Shown here: piece after piece, positions 30,485-39,258 of the stretch
How positions within the stretch are numbered: position 1 is the stretch's first letter
How the letters are laid out: every line of letters begins with the position of its first letter
Assembly (NCBI RefSeq): GCF_023221595.1
Contig: NZ_CP096563.1
Span: 2,772,501 to 2,836,500, forward strand
Length of the DNA: 64,000 nucleotides
From: Rhodococcus qingshengii JCM 15477
Lineage (GTDB): Bacteria > Actinomycetota > Actinomycetes > Mycobacteriales > Mycobacteriaceae
Direction of reading: 5' to 3'
Translations under genes and position numbers: made by a program
The notes under the pieces: model-generated
What the model saw: only the letters and a program-made list of their open reading frames with translations
What the model was told of the DNA's origin: nothing
The model's database searches: none

Positions 30485-30865
30485 ATGGCGCTGCTATTGC
30501 GTGAGGCAATCGGTGACAGTCTCCGGCGTACGCGCGTTTCGCAGAGCCGCACGCTACGTGAGGTGTCGAACAGCGCGCGTGTGAGCTTGGGCTATCTGTC
30601 CGAAGTGGAACGTGGACGTAAGGAAGCATCGAGCGAACTGTTGGCGGCGATCTGTGATGCGCTCGCAGTCCCACTGTCCGACGTGCTGGTCGACGTGAGC
30701 GAGACCCTGGCCACGAAGAAGAGCGCTCCGGTAGCTGGTCGACAGGTCGCCGAACCTGCGGTGTCGGCTTCCGGTTCGGTCTCGGCTTCCGGTTCGCCGA
30801 CAATCGCACGCGATACCCGCGTCGTGATTCCGGCACCGAACGCTCGAAGGTTGGCGGCGGCGTAG
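30485..30865 (+). CDS. clgR: ClgR-type XRE-family transcriptional activator
   Basis: A 126-residue regulator. The N-terminal helix-turn-helix is seen as [20 protein letters not shown] followed by [20 protein letters not shown]. ClgR activates clp protease genes and, in mycobacteria, pspA. A strong GGAGG site lies 6 bases before ATG 30485. The C-terminus ends RRLAAA, resembling an ssrA-like tag read by ClpP proteases, consistent with known proteolytic turnover of ClgR in actinomycetes. The preceding gap has a SigE-like promoter. pspA and pspM follow in the same direction. Confidence 0.92.
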   Translation: MALLLREAIGDSLRRTRVSQSRTLREVSNSARVSLGYLSEVERGRKEASSELLAAICDALAVPLSDVLVDVSETLATKKSAPVAGRQVAEPAVSASGSVSASGSPTIARDTRVVIPAPNARRLAAA

Positions 30866-31021
30866 CCACTACCGGCCGTAACCGATAGATTTTGTACGTA
30901 ACCGCCGGTTTCCAGCAGGTGGGGTCAGAGCAGATAGGGCGCAGCCCTTGTTTCGGTGCGCGACGGTCGCGCTCCGGGTCGCGTTCGGCGCGGCGCATCA
31001 GATGGAGGCAGGATCAAACCA

Positions 31022-31834
31022 ATGGCTAATCCTTTCGTCAAGGGCTGGAAGTACCTGATGGCGCTCTTCAATTCGAAGATCGATGAGAAGGCAGATCCAA
31101 AGGTTCAGATTCAGCAGGCGATCGAGGACGCACAGCGCCAGCATCAGGCGTTGTCCCAGCAGGCTGCGTCGGTGATCGGTAATCAGCGTCAACTCGAGAT
31201 GAAGCTCAGCCGTCAACTCGACGAGGTCGAAAAGCTCAACGCCAACGCGCGCCAGGCCGTCAACCTCGCCGATCAGGCCGCTGCTGCCGGCGACAACGAC
31301 AAGGCGATCCAGTACACCAACGCTGCCGAAGCTTTTGCGGCCCAGTTGGTGACGGCCGAGCAGGGCGTCGAAGATCTGAAGGCACTGCACGACCAGTCCT
31401 TGCAGGCCGCCGCTCAGGCCAAGAAGGCTGTCGAGCAGAACGCGATGACTCTGCAGGCAAAGGTTGCCGAGCGCACCAAGCTGCTCAGCCAGCTGGAGCA
31501 GGCCAAGATGCAGGAGCGCGTGAGCGAGTCCCTTCGGTCCATGGACAGCACGCTGTCGGCTCCCGGCAACACACCCAGCCTCGATGCTGTGCGCGACAAG
31601 ATCGAGCGGCGTTACGCCGACGCACTCGGCTCTGCCGAACTCGCTCAGAACTCCGTTCAGGGCCGCATGATGGAGGTCCAGCAGGCCTCGGTCCAGATGG
31701 CGGGGCACAGTCGCCTCGAGCAGATTCGTGCTTCCATGAAGGGCGAGGCACTGCCTTCCGGCGGCGCAGCAGCCACTCCTGCGACTCCGTCCGTCGAGAA
31801 GCAGCCCCCGGCTGCCGGTCAGACCGGGCAGTAG
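31022..31834 (+). CDS. pspA: PspA/IM30 phage-shock protein
   Basis: A 270-residue, almost wholly helical coiled-coil protein of the PspA/IM30/Vipp1 family (the mycobacterial 35-kDa antigen, Rv2744c). It begins [20 protein letters not shown], an amphipathic membrane-binding helix, then long heptad stretches rich in Ala/Gln/Glu. A 30-residue Pro/Ala-rich tail ends AAGQTGQ. It protects the membrane under envelope stress by forming oligomers on lipids. It lies 156 bp after clgR, in the ClgR-PspA-PspM arrangement of actinobacteria. Confidence 0.95.
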   Translation: MANPFVKGWKYLMALFNSKIDEKADPKVQIQQAIEDAQRQHQALSQQAASVIGNQRQLEMKLSRQLDEVEKLNANARQAVNLADQAAAAGDNDKAIQYTNAAEAFAAQLVTAEQGVEDLKALHDQSLQAAAQAKKAVEQNAMTLQAKVAERTKLLSQLEQAKMQERVSESLRSMDSTLSAPGNTPSLDAVRDKIERRYADALGSAELAQNSVQGRMMEVQQASVQMAGHSRLEQIRASMKGEALPSGGAAATPATPSVEKQPPAAGQTGQ

Positions 31835-31865
31835 CCGAATCCTCGATGTCGGCAGTGATGCTCTG

Positions 31866-32711
31866 ATGTTTTCTTCACGAGACGGTCGATCTGGGCGCGA
31901 GCCCCGGTCGGCCGTTCCCGTTTCCGTATCCGGCGCCTTCGGAGCGTTGGGACGCACCGCGGACACATTGCGGGAGGTCGGACTGTCTGCGGCGGATGCC
32001 GCTCGGCGGTGGCAGGACCCGCGCGCCAAATTCGAGCGCAAACGTGCCCGTGCACGTCGACGCGCTCAGCGTTGGGGTTTCATGTCCGGCGGATCAGTGG
32101 TCGGCACGGCCGGCCTTGCGGTTGCGTCGGCCCCCGAGTGGTCGGTGGTCGTGGCAGGCGGGGGAGCGGCACTGTTCGCGGTTCCCGCCGTCATTGCGGT
32201 CGGTCGTTACCGTTCGATGAGTTCCGGCCCACCGCCGTCGGCGCCGATTCGCCGGCGCTTGCCACCGTCGTCGTCTCGCGCGTTCATCCCGATGTCTCGC
32301 CTCATCGGCGCCGAGACTTCGTTGTTCGAGATCTTGAGTGTGCTCAGGCGCGCCGACACCATCGACCCCAATGAGTTGGACGAAATCACTGTTACCGCCG
32401 ATTCGGCATTGAGAGCGATGTTCGCGGTGTCTTTGGATGTCGTCGCGATGGAACGCGCCGTGGCCGCTACACCCAAGGTGACCGAACCTCTTGATCCCAC
32501 CATCGACGGCGCAGTTCGTGAGTTGCAGTCGGGGTTGGATCAGTACGAGGATCTGGTGACCTCCGCAGCTGCATTGACAGCGCCTCACAGCCCTTCGGCG
32601 CTGGTGGGATTCAACCGAGAACTCTCGGCGCTGCACGCGGCCGCCGAGCGACTCTCGGCGCTTGCCGACGCCATCGGTGAGGTGGACGACATCACCCGCA
32701 AGTACAACTGA
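31866..32711 (+). CDS. pspM: PspM-like phage-shock envelope stress membrane protein
   Basis: A 281-residue protein with a basic N-terminal region (RAKFERKRARARRRAQRWGF), two transmembrane helices at about 73-115 (SGGSVVGTAGLAVASAPEWS; VVVAGGGAALFAVPAVIAVG), and a helical C-terminal domain. Position right after pspA (31 bp) and overall layout match Rv2743c (PspM), which recruits PspA to the membrane in M. tuberculosis. The fourth mycobacterial gene, pspN (Rv2742c), is not here; the next gene is convergent bioN. Confidence 0.85.
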   Translation: MFSSRDGRSGREPRSAVPVSVSGAFGALGRTADTLREVGLSAADAARRWQDPRAKFERKRARARRRAQRWGFMSGGSVVGTAGLAVASAPEWSVVVAGGGAALFAVPAVIAVGRYRSMSSGPPPSAPIRRRLPPSSSRAFIPMSRLIGAETSLFEILSVLRRADTIDPNELDEITVTADSALRAMFAVSLDVVAMERAVAATPKVTEPLDPTIDGAVRELQSGLDQYEDLVTSAAALTAPHSPSALVGFNRELSALHAAAERLSALADAIGEVDDITRKYN

Positions 32712-32749
32712 TCGGTCCTCGCGCCTGATCGATGCACCTGTTCGAAATC

Positions 32750-33355
32750 TCAGTCGTCGGCGCCGCGGGCCGCCAATGCTTCACCCATTGCGTCCGCGGT
32801 CATCAGGGTGCCGACGATGACCGGAACTGCGAAGGATCGCAGCGAGAATCCGAGCCCTCGCGCCTTGCGTGCCTCGGACACCTGTGTGATGACCTCGAAC
32901 ATCAGCGGGATGCACCGGATCGTCATTGCGAGGAGCAAAGCGATCCGTTCGGGATTGACGCCGAAGCGTCGCAAGGGTGTCAGGAACCGGGTGATCGCGT
33001 CGAGCATCTCGGAGATCCGGGTGGTCAGACCCATGATCGCCGCGAAGGCGATCGAGATGATCAGAACCCCGCACACGACGGCCGCTCGCTGCCATCCCGC
33101 GACTATCAGCTGGAACGCCCCGATGAAGAGCAACATCCACAGCGCCGGACGCAGCTGCCGGATCGCAGTCATCGGAGGAATGCGCGCAATCGCGTACAGG
33201 GCCACAACGACGATCGTGGGAGCTGCCAGTTGCCACGGCTCGCGCACGAAGATCGAGACGGCGAGGATGGCCACGACCAAGGCGAGGAGCTTGATCCCCG
33301 TCGGCATCCGGTGCAGGAGCGATGTGCCCGGCCGGTAGACGCCGAGAGTGGTCAC
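32750..33355 (-). CDS. bioN: Energy-coupling factor transporter transmembrane protein (EcfT/BioN)
   Basis: A 201-residue membrane protein with about five helices. The EcfT signature is seen in the cytoplasmic helices as SEARKARGLGFSLRSFAVPV, containing the ARG motif that contacts the ATPases. It is the T-component that links the BioY substrate-binding protein to the BioM ATPase in biotin uptake. Its ATG overlaps the bioM stop (ATGA). It is the last gene of the bioYMN operon and convergent with pspM. Confidence 0.9.
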   Translation of the reverse strand: MTTLGVYRPGTSLLHRMPTGIKLLALVVAILAVSIFVREPWQLAAPTIVVVALYAIARIPPMTAIRQLRPALWMLLFIGAFQLIVAGWQRAAVVCGVLIISIAFAAIMGLTTRISEMLDAITRFLTPLRRFGVNPERIALLLAMTIRCIPLMFEVITQVSEARKARGLGFSLRSFAVPVIVGTLMTADAMGEALAARGADD

Positions 33356-34032
33356 GAGACCAACGACCGGTAGTGATCGATCGAGTCGGCGGGGGAGCCG
33401 TCAGCGACGACGCGGCCTTGGTCGACGACCAACACCCGTTCGAATGATTCGAGGAGGTCGAGTTGGTGGGTCACGACGATCAGTTGTTGATCGAGTGACT
33501 CGAACACCGAGCTGATGAGTCGCGAGTTGCGAAGGTCGAGGAGCGTGGTGGGTTCGTCGGCGACGAGTACGTTCGGTTCCGTCACCATGATGGCCGCGAG
33601 CGCGAGGAGCTGTTTCTGCCCGCCCGAAAGCTGGTGGGTGGGATGGTCGGCGTGCCCGGCGAGGCCGTAGCGTTCGAGCACCGAGGCCACCTTTGCGGCG
33701 CGCTCGGCTTTGCCCAATCCGCTACGGCGGAGCGAGAATTCGATGTCCTCGGCAACCGTCGGCATCACGATCTGGTGGTTGGGATCGGTGAAGACGAATC
33801 CGACCTGCTTGCGTACGTCGCGGCCTTTCTTCGCCGTGTCCAAGCCGTTGACGTGGACGTGTCCTTCCGTCGGAACGACCAGTCCGTTGATCATGCGAGC
33901 GAGGGTCGACTTGCCGCTTCCGTTCGCACCCACGATTCCGATTCGCTGTTCGCTCAGTCGCAGATCTATCTGCTGAAGGACCGTTCGTTCACCGAAGCTG
34001 TGTCCGACGTTCTCGAAGACGATCTCACTCAT
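33352..34032 (-). CDS. bioM: Biotin transport ATP-binding protein BioM
   Basis: A 226-residue ABC ATPase. Walker A is GANGSGKSTLARMI at about residue 34, the Q-loop region is VGFVFTDPNHQIV, the signature is HQLSGGQKQLLALAAI, and Walker B is NVLVADEPTTLLDLRN. This sequence is characteristic of energy-coupling factor ATPases. It drives biotin import with BioN and BioY. There are 6 bp between the bioY stop and this ATG, and the stop overlaps bioN. Confidence 0.93.
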   Translation of the reverse strand: MSEIVFENVGHSFGERTVLQQIDLRLSEQRIGIVGANGSGKSTLARMINGLVVPTEGHVHVNGLDTAKKGRDVRKQVGFVFTDPNHQIVMPTVAEDIEFSLRRSGLGKAERAAKVASVLERYGLAGHADHPTHQLSGGQKQLLALAAIMVTEPNVLVADEPTTLLDLRNSRLISSVFESLDQQLIVVTHQLDLLESFERVLVVDQGRVVADGSPADSIDHYRSLVS

Positions 34033-34038
34033 CGGAGA

Positions 34039-34635
34039 TTAATTCGCCACCACGGTCTTGTTCGACGAGATCACCGAGTCGCGCAGTAGTGCCGGGTATG
34101 CCCGGTGAACCTGGGACGCGACCAACGCGGTGACGACCGCTTTTGCGGCGTCGAGCGGGATGAAGGCGGCGTTGGCTGACCATGCGGCAACGAAGCTCAT
34201 GTGTCCGCGGACCATCATTCCTACGATGCCGAACGCGTAGAGAACGACGACGCCGCCGAGAAGGTTGATGCCGATGCCCGCGATGATCCGGTACTTGGGC
34301 AGCATCTTGGCGGTCAGCCATCCGATGACAAACGCCGTCGGGATCCAACCGATGAGGAATCCGGCTGTCGGGCTCGAGAGAGACACGAGTGCGGTGCGGC
34401 CGCCGGCAAGGACCGGTAGACCGACCAATCCCAGAGCAATGACCGTCAGGACGGCGAGAACACCCTTGCGCGGTCCGAGTAGAGCGCCGGCCATCATGAC
34501 GCCCATGGACTGAAGGGTGATCGGCACGCCGGAAATGCCGATGTTGATCGACCCGGGTAGGCCCAGCGCGATGATGAGTGCGGCGAAGACGGCTACATGC
34601 GCGAGATCGCGAGCGGGGAAACGGGTCGTAGACAC
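34039..34635 (-). CDS. bioY: Biotin transporter substrate-binding protein BioY
   Basis: A 198-residue membrane protein with six helices. BioY hallmarks are VPITLQSMGVMMAGALLGPR and GGRTALVSLSSPTAGFLIGW. It is the S-component that binds biotin. GTG 34635 was chosen: AAGGAG lies about 10 bases upstream and the encoded N-terminus (VSTTRFPARDLAHVAVFAAL) fits the family, while the longer frame adds a non-conserved stretch. Upstream there is a short imperfect inverted repeat (AACT..AGTT) that may be an operator, but I could not link it to BioQ. Confidence 0.9.
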   Translation of the reverse strand: MSTTRFPARDLAHVAVFAALIIALGLPGSINIGISGVPITLQSMGVMMAGALLGPRKGVLAVLTVIALGLVGLPVLAGGRTALVSLSSPTAGFLIGWIPTAFVIGWLTAKMLPKYRIIAGIGINLLGGVVVLYAFGIVGMMVRGHMSFVAAWSANAAFIPLDAAKAVVTALVASQVHRAYPALLRDSVISSNKTVVAN

Positions 34636-34872
34636 TGCGGACGTGCTCCTTCGGCATACGGGATCGAACTTCGCGAGTTTACGCCAGGAGCAAGCTCCCA
34701 TGGGTTGGACACCTGACCTGCGTGAGGGCCGGTCTCGGGGTGAACCCTGATCTTTACCTGAACTTGCCGCTGAGCTGCTGCTTTGTCACGCCAGACCTGT
34801 CAGGCTGGTTCTACGGACGACGCAGCACCTGTCCGATTCGACTGATTATTCAACGGCACGTTGGAGGTAAGC

Positions 34873-35049
34873 ATGTTTTGGAAGATCGTTTTGGCCGTCG
34901 TACTGGTGTGGGTCGCACTCGCGGTGGTCGGTGCCCTGATCAAGGGGCTTTTCTGGGTTCTGGTGGTCGGCGCTGTCGGCTTCGGAATCTACTTCCTGGT
35001 GAAGGCGATGTCGGGAAGTGACGACAATTCGCCCGCTTCGCGGTTCTGA
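34873..35049 (+). CDS. Small two-helix membrane protein, unknown function
   Basis: A 58-residue protein MFWKIVLAVVLVWVALAVVG continuing through a second hydrophobic helix (FWVLVVGAVGFGIYFLVKAM) to a polar tail SGSDDNSPASRF. GGAGG at 34863-34867 lies 5 bases before the ATG, strong support for real translation. There are no known motifs. It sits 17 bp before the PIG-L gene and could be cotranscribed. An inverted repeat GGGCA/TGCCC (35051-35065) follows the stop. The function is not known to me. Confidence 0.75.
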   Translation: MFWKIVLAVVLVWVALAVVGALIKGLFWVLVVGAVGFGIYFLVKAMSGSDDNSPASRF

Positions 35050-35066
35050 AGGGCAAGATCTGCCCT

Positions 35067-35780
35067 ATGGAAAACTTCCCCGAGGACTGGCAGCGCGCGA
35101 TTGTCATCGTGGCGCATCCCGATGACATCGAATACGGCGCAGCCGCAGCAGTGGCGCAGTGGACCGATCGCGGCAAAGACGTGCGATATGTCCTGGCCAC
35201 GCGCGGCGAGGCCGGAATCGCCGGTCTGTCGCCCGAAGAGTCCGGCCCGATCCGCGAGGAAGAAGAGCGTCGCTCGGCCGCGATCGTCGGTGTCGGTGAG
35301 GTGGAGTTCCTCGGCCTGCCCGACGGTCGTCTCGTGGAAGGCTTGGAGTTGCGCTCGACTCTCGCCGCAGCAATTCGCCGCCACCGTCCGGAATTGGTGG
35401 TGACGATGAACTTCTCCCACACCTGGGGCCCCGGCTATCTGAACAGCGCAGATCACCGTGCACTCGGGATCAGCGTCCTCGACGCAACTGCCGACGCAGC
35501 AAACGAATGGATCTTTCCCTCATTGACGGCGCAGGGACTGGCGCCGTGGCCCGGTGTTCGATGGGTTGCGGTCAATACGATGACTCCCACACACTGCGTC
35601 GACGTGACGTCGACGGTCGATCGCGCCGTGGATTCGCTCGCGGAACATGCGCGATATCTGGCGGCGCTGAGTTCCACGCCGATCCGGGAACAGGCGCGTG
35701 CACAGATCGACATGGTCAGCGGACCGAAGCCTGGTTTCGACGCCGAGCGAGCAGTTGGTTTCGAGTTGTACTATTTCTGA
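35067..35780 (+). CDS. PIG-L family deacetylase (MshB/LmbE-like)
   Basis: A 237-residue zinc-dependent N-acetyl hydrolase. The metal motif AHPDDIEYGAAAAV is at residues 16-29 and the third ligand is in NSADHRALGISVLDA. Members act on N-acetylglucosaminyl compounds, as in mycothiol synthesis (MshB) or mycothiol conjugate hydrolysis (Mca). The protein is shorter than typical MshB/Mca (around 290), so it is probably another PIG-L clade. The preceding hexamer CAAGAT is 7 bases from the ATG and may be a weak leaderless -10. Confidence 0.85.
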   Translation: MENFPEDWQRAIVIVAHPDDIEYGAAAAVAQWTDRGKDVRYVLATRGEAGIAGLSPEESGPIREEEERRSAAIVGVGEVEFLGLPDGRLVEGLELRSTLAAAIRRHRPELVVTMNFSHTWGPGYLNSADHRALGISVLDATADAANEWIFPSLTAQGLAPWPGVRWVAVNTMTPTHCVDVTSTVDRAVDSLAEHARYLAALSSTPIREQARAQIDMVSGPKPGFDAERAVGFELYYF

Positions 35781-35819
35781 TGATCTCTGAGCGAGAGAAA
35801 TCGCAAGTCCCGACGGGAT

Positions 35820-35851
35820 TACCGGTGACTTGTCCGGTATTGTGTTACACA
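35820..35851 (+). promoter_or_regulatory. Palindromic operator candidates at the tetR promoter
   Basis: Two inverted repeats lie just before tetR: TACCGG-N8-CCGGTA (35820-35839) and TGTGT-T-ACACA (35841-35851). A -10 candidate TATTGT (35838-35843) lies between them. This is typical of an autoregulated TetR promoter. Confidence 0.5.
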
Positions 35852-35853
35852 CG

Positions 35854-36492
35854 ATGGTAATCCGTAACGCAGATGACTCAATTGCCCCTCGCAAGGCAGA
35901 TGGTCAGCGCATCCCCAGCCGCGAGATCGACGACGTGATTCTCGACGCAGCAAGGTCGTGTGTCCTCGATTTCGGAATGCAGCGAACCACACTTGCCGAG
36001 ATCTCGCGTCGCGCCGGCGTGAGCCGACCGACGGTCTACCGGCGATGGCCGGACACGCGAGCTGTCGTCGCGGACCTGCTCACCCGGGAGATCCGATCGG
36101 TGCTGCCCGAGGTGACCTTCAACGGGTCTGCCGGCACGTTGCTCGTGGAGGCGATCGGTGACGTCGTCGGCCAGATTCGCGACCATCCGCTCTTCGTGAA
36201 AATTCGGCAAGCCGATCAAGAATTGCTGACGACCTACATCGTGGACCGGCTCGGCGCGAGCCAGAAGTCGATTCTCGAGCTGATCACGTCCGTTGTCGCG
36301 GCCGGCCAACAGGATGGTTCGATTCGCGAGGGAAGCGTCAACGAGATCGCGGCGATGGTTCTACTGATGGCTCAGTCCGTCGTCATTTCTGCGCCGACTC
36401 TCGAGCCGGAGCTTTCCTCCGATGCGTCGGTCGAGCAACTTCGATATGCGGTCGCTGCTTATCTGGCACCCGTCAAGAATTCGGGAGAATAG
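35854..36492 (+). CDS. TetR-family transcriptional regulator
   Basis: A 212-residue regulator. After a short polar N-terminus the TetR helix-turn-helix is clear: QRTTLAEISRRAGVSRPTVY followed by RRWPDTRAVVADLL. The C-terminal half is helical and would bind an effector. The ATG 35854 was chosen (MVIRNADDS); a TTG at 35830 is possible but lies inside the palindromic promoter region. It stops 2 bp before glpD and so is probably cotranscribed with it, which suggests it controls glycerol-3-phosphate use. Confidence 0.88.
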   Translation: MVIRNADDSIAPRKADGQRIPSREIDDVILDAARSCVLDFGMQRTTLAEISRRAGVSRPTVYRRWPDTRAVVADLLTREIRSVLPEVTFNGSAGTLLVEAIGDVVGQIRDHPLFVKIRQADQELLTTYIVDRLGASQKSILELITSVVAAGQQDGSIREGSVNEIAAMVLLMAQSVVISAPTLEPELSSDASVEQLRYAVAAYLAPVKNSGE

Positions 36493-36494
36493 CT

Positions 36495-38030
36495 GTGAGC
36501 CCCCTAGATTCAGCAGGCAGCGATTCAGCGCTCAACGCACAACGGCGTACTCGTGAACTCGAGCAGTTGGCGAACGGCGATTCGGTCGACGTCCTGGTGA
36601 TCGGCGGCGGAATCACCGGTGTCGGTGTCGCTCTCGACGCCGTGACTCGTGGGCTCAGTGTTGCGCTGGTCGAAAAGCACGACCTCGCGTTCGGCACCAG
36701 CCGCTGGAGTTCGAAACTCGCACACGGCGGCCTTCGGTACCTGGCTTCCGGCAATGTCGGTATTGCGCGTGAAAGTGCGGTCGAGCGCGGCATTCTCATG
36801 ACGCGCACCGCGCCGCACCTCGTTCGCGCCATGCCTCAACTCGTACCGCTGTTGCCCGAAACGTCGTTCTTCGGGAAGGCCCTGGTGCGTACCGGTTTCC
36901 TGGCCGGTGACGCTCTGCGCATGTCGGCGCGAACCCCGGCTTCGGTGCTGCCCAGATCACGGACGGTCAGCGCTGCGCGGGCGCGCGAATTGGCTCCCGC
37001 GGTCAAGCAGGAGAACCTACGAGGCGCCTTGACCGCGTTCGACGGGCAGCTCATCGACGACGCCCGCCTCGTCGTCGGTATCGCCCGAACCGCAGCGTCG
37101 CACGGCGCGCGAATCCTGACCCGCGTCGGTGCATACGACGTATCCGGAACGTCGGCCACCTTGCGCGACGAGTTGACCGGATCCGAGTTCTTGATGCGTG
37201 CCCGCGTCGTGGTCAATGCGACCGGTGTCTGGGCTGATCAGGTCGACTCCAGCATCACCCTGCGCCCCAGCCGCGGGACGCACCTGGTGCTCGATGCAGC
37301 GCGATTGGGGAACCCCACGGCAGCGCTGACCGTGCCGATTCCCGGCGAGACCAACCGTTTCGTCTTCGCCCTGCCCGCCCAGCTCGGCCGGATCTACCTC
37401 GGGTTGACCGACGAAGCAGCTCCGGGACCGGTGCCAGACGTCCCGACGGCGTCCGAGGACGAGATCGACTTCCTGCTCGACACCGTGAACACGGCGTTGG
37501 AAGTTCCGCTGACCCGGGGGGACGTCTTGGGGACCTTCGCGGGTCTGCGTCCGCTGCTGGACACCGGTGAAGGCTCGACGGCCGACCTCTCGCGCAATCA
37601 CGCTGTAGTCCGTTCGGACTCGGGCTTGGTCACGGTGGTAGGCGGAAAACTCACGACGTACCGCAAGATGGCCGAAGACGCCGTCGACGGTGCGGTCGAG
37701 GTCGGGTCGCTGAGCGCCGGGGCATGTCGGACACGCGCGTTGCCGCTGGTAGGCGCTGCATCACCGGCGGAATTGAAGAAGATCAAGGCACCCGCGTCAT
37801 TGGTGGCGCGATACGGCACCGAGGCCGAGGTCGTTGCCGCGGCGAGCGGCGATCGTCTCCGGTCGGTTGCGGACTTGGAGATCTGCGGTGCCGAGTTCGA
37901 TTTCGCGGTGTCGCATGAAGGCGCCCTCGACGTCGACGACGTCCTCGATCGCAGGACGAGAATCGGATTGGTGGCTTCGGATCGCGAACGCGCACTGGGT
38001 GCGGCGGAACAGGCCTTTCACTCGGTGTGA
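36495..38030 (+). CDS. glpD: Aerobic glycerol-3-phosphate dehydrogenase
   Basis: A 511-residue FAD enzyme that oxidises glycerol 3-phosphate to dihydroxyacetone phosphate at the membrane and passes electrons to quinone. The FAD Rossmann motif is VLVIGGGITGVGVALDAV at about residues 34-51. The GlpD block SSKLAHGGLRYL follows, then GRIYLGLTDE and the C-terminal VVGGKLTTYRKMAEDAVDG. The GTG 36495 follows the tetR stop by 2 bp and has GGGAGA 6 bases upstream. Length is slightly short compared with the 550-580 of many GlpD, from a reduced C-terminal domain. Confidence 0.9.
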   Translation: MSPLDSAGSDSALNAQRRTRELEQLANGDSVDVLVIGGGITGVGVALDAVTRGLSVALVEKHDLAFGTSRWSSKLAHGGLRYLASGNVGIARESAVERGILMTRTAPHLVRAMPQLVPLLPETSFFGKALVRTGFLAGDALRMSARTPASVLPRSRTVSAARARELAPAVKQENLRGALTAFDGQLIDDARLVVGIARTAASHGARILTRVGAYDVSGTSATLRDELTGSEFLMRARVVVNATGVWADQVDSSITLRPSRGTHLVLDAARLGNPTAALTVPIPGETNRFVFALPAQLGRIYLGLTDEAAPGPVPDVPTASEDEIDFLLDTVNTALEVPLTRGDVLGTFAGLRPLLDTGEGSTADLSRNHAVVRSDSGLVTVVGGKLTTYRKMAEDAVDGAVEVGSLSAGACRTRALPLVGAASPAELKKIKAPASLVARYGTEAEVVAAASGDRLRSVADLEICGAEFDFAVSHEGALDVDDVLDRRTRIGLVASDRERALGAAEQAFHSV

Positions 38031-38042
38031 CACTCTGATCCG

Positions 38043-39206
38043 GTGCGTGTAGCCGTTGTTGCCGGGCCGGACCCGGGTCATGCTTTTCCCGCAATAGCGT
38101 TGTCGCTGGCGTTGATCCAGGCCGGCGACGAACCGATCCTGTACACGGGGACCCGGTGGGTCGAGGCAGCGCGAGCAGCCGGCGTGGAAGCCGAGCCGCT
38201 CAAGGGCTTGGCCCCGCGGCCGGGAGACGACGATCTTGATGCAGGTGCTCGGATTCATTCGCGCGCCGCCTATATTTCCACCGAACTGCTTCCCGACCTG
38301 AAGTCCGTCTCCCCGGATCTCGTCGTTTCCGACATCCTCACTGCCGGAGGCGGATTGGCCGCCGAAAGACTTGGCATCCCCTGGGTGGAACTCTCGCCTC
38401 ACCCGCTGTACTCACCTTCACGGGGGTTGCCGCCGATCGGCAGTGGGCTCGCGCCCGGCGTCGGAATTCGTGGTCGACTCCGCGATACCCTGATGCGCGC
38501 AGCGACGGGACGTTCGATCAAGCAAGGGTTGGCCCAGCGATCCCAGGCCCGTGTCGGTGTCGGACTGCCCGCTCTGGATCCCGGTCCGCAAGCGCGGCTG
38601 ATCGCAACACTTCCGGCACTCGAAGTGCCCCGCCCCGACTGGCCGGAGCGCGCTCACGTCGTCGGACCGCTTCTGTGGGAGCCGACCGAGGTGATTCTGG
38701 ATCCACCGCCAGGTGACGAACCGCTGGTTATGGTGGCGCCCTCCACGGCGCACACCGGCGCAGTGGGAATGTTCGAGGGCACGGTCGAAGGACTCGGCGG
38801 AGCCGGTGTGCGGCTGATCGCGTCGATGCTCGACGGAGCCGAAGGCGAGCATCCCGATTGGGTTCGTGCAGGTCTCGGACGCCAGGACGCGATGCTGCGT
38901 GACGCGTCGGTGTTGGTGTGCGGCGGCGGGCACGGCATGTTGGCGAAGGCCTTGCTGGCCGGCGTGCCGACGGTCGTCGTTCCCGGGGGCGGGGACCAGT
39001 GGGAGTTGGCCAATCGCGCTGCGCGGGCAGGGACGTCGGTGATCGTGCGGCCCGCAGATGCTCAGTCGATTCGCGATGCCGTACTGCAGGTGCTCTCCGA
39101 CAAACGATTCGCGGAAGCTGCGAGAGCGGCTGCCGCGACTGCGTCGCAGGTCACCGATCCGGTGGCGGTGTGCCGACAGGTGGTCAACGGTGGTGTGACG
39201 GCGTGA
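38043..39206 (+). CDS. GT1-like (MGT/UDP-glycosyl) transferase, Rv2739c-like
   Basis: A 387-residue GT-B fold glycosyltransferase. The N-terminus VAVVAGPDPGHAFPAIALSL is the acceptor-domain start. The C-terminal donor region is seen as VCGGGHGMLAKALLAGVPTV then PGGGDQWELANRAARAGTSV, which matches the CGGGHGT-type motif of family 1 enzymes with one change (M for T). No signal peptide is present. M. tuberculosis has a similar gene (Rv2739c) in the same place before recA, by memory. The acceptor is unknown. It begins with GTG, 12 bp after glpD. Confidence 0.82.
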   Translation: MRVAVVAGPDPGHAFPAIALSLALIQAGDEPILYTGTRWVEAARAAGVEAEPLKGLAPRPGDDDLDAGARIHSRAAYISTELLPDLKSVSPDLVVSDILTAGGGLAAERLGIPWVELSPHPLYSPSRGLPPIGSGLAPGVGIRGRLRDTLMRAATGRSIKQGLAQRSQARVGVGLPALDPGPQARLIATLPALEVPRPDWPERAHVVGPLLWEPTEVILDPPPGDEPLVMVAPSTAHTGAVGMFEGTVEGLGGAGVRLIASMLDGAEGEHPDWVRAGLGRQDAMLRDASVLVCGGGHGMLAKALLAGVPTVVVPGGGDQWELANRAARAGTSVIVRPADAQSIRDAVLQVLSDKRFAEAARAAAATASQVTDPVAVCRQVVNGGVTA

Positions 39207-39245
39207 GCACGTTGCGCCTGAATGCAGGTGCACCGCTCTGTGGAC

Positions 39246-39251
39246 TACGGT
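39246..39251 (+). promoter_or_regulatory. -10 element for a leaderless DUF3046 transcript
   Basis: TACGGT ends exactly 7 bases before GTG 39259. This both suggests a leaderless mRNA and decides between the two in-frame GTG starts. Confidence 0.55.
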
Positions 39252-39258
39252 GGCGGCT

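Noticed and set aside
34640..34700. BioQ operator before bioY
   Set aside because: The AACT..AGTT repeat does not match the known TGAAC-N3-GTTAC type motif well enough.
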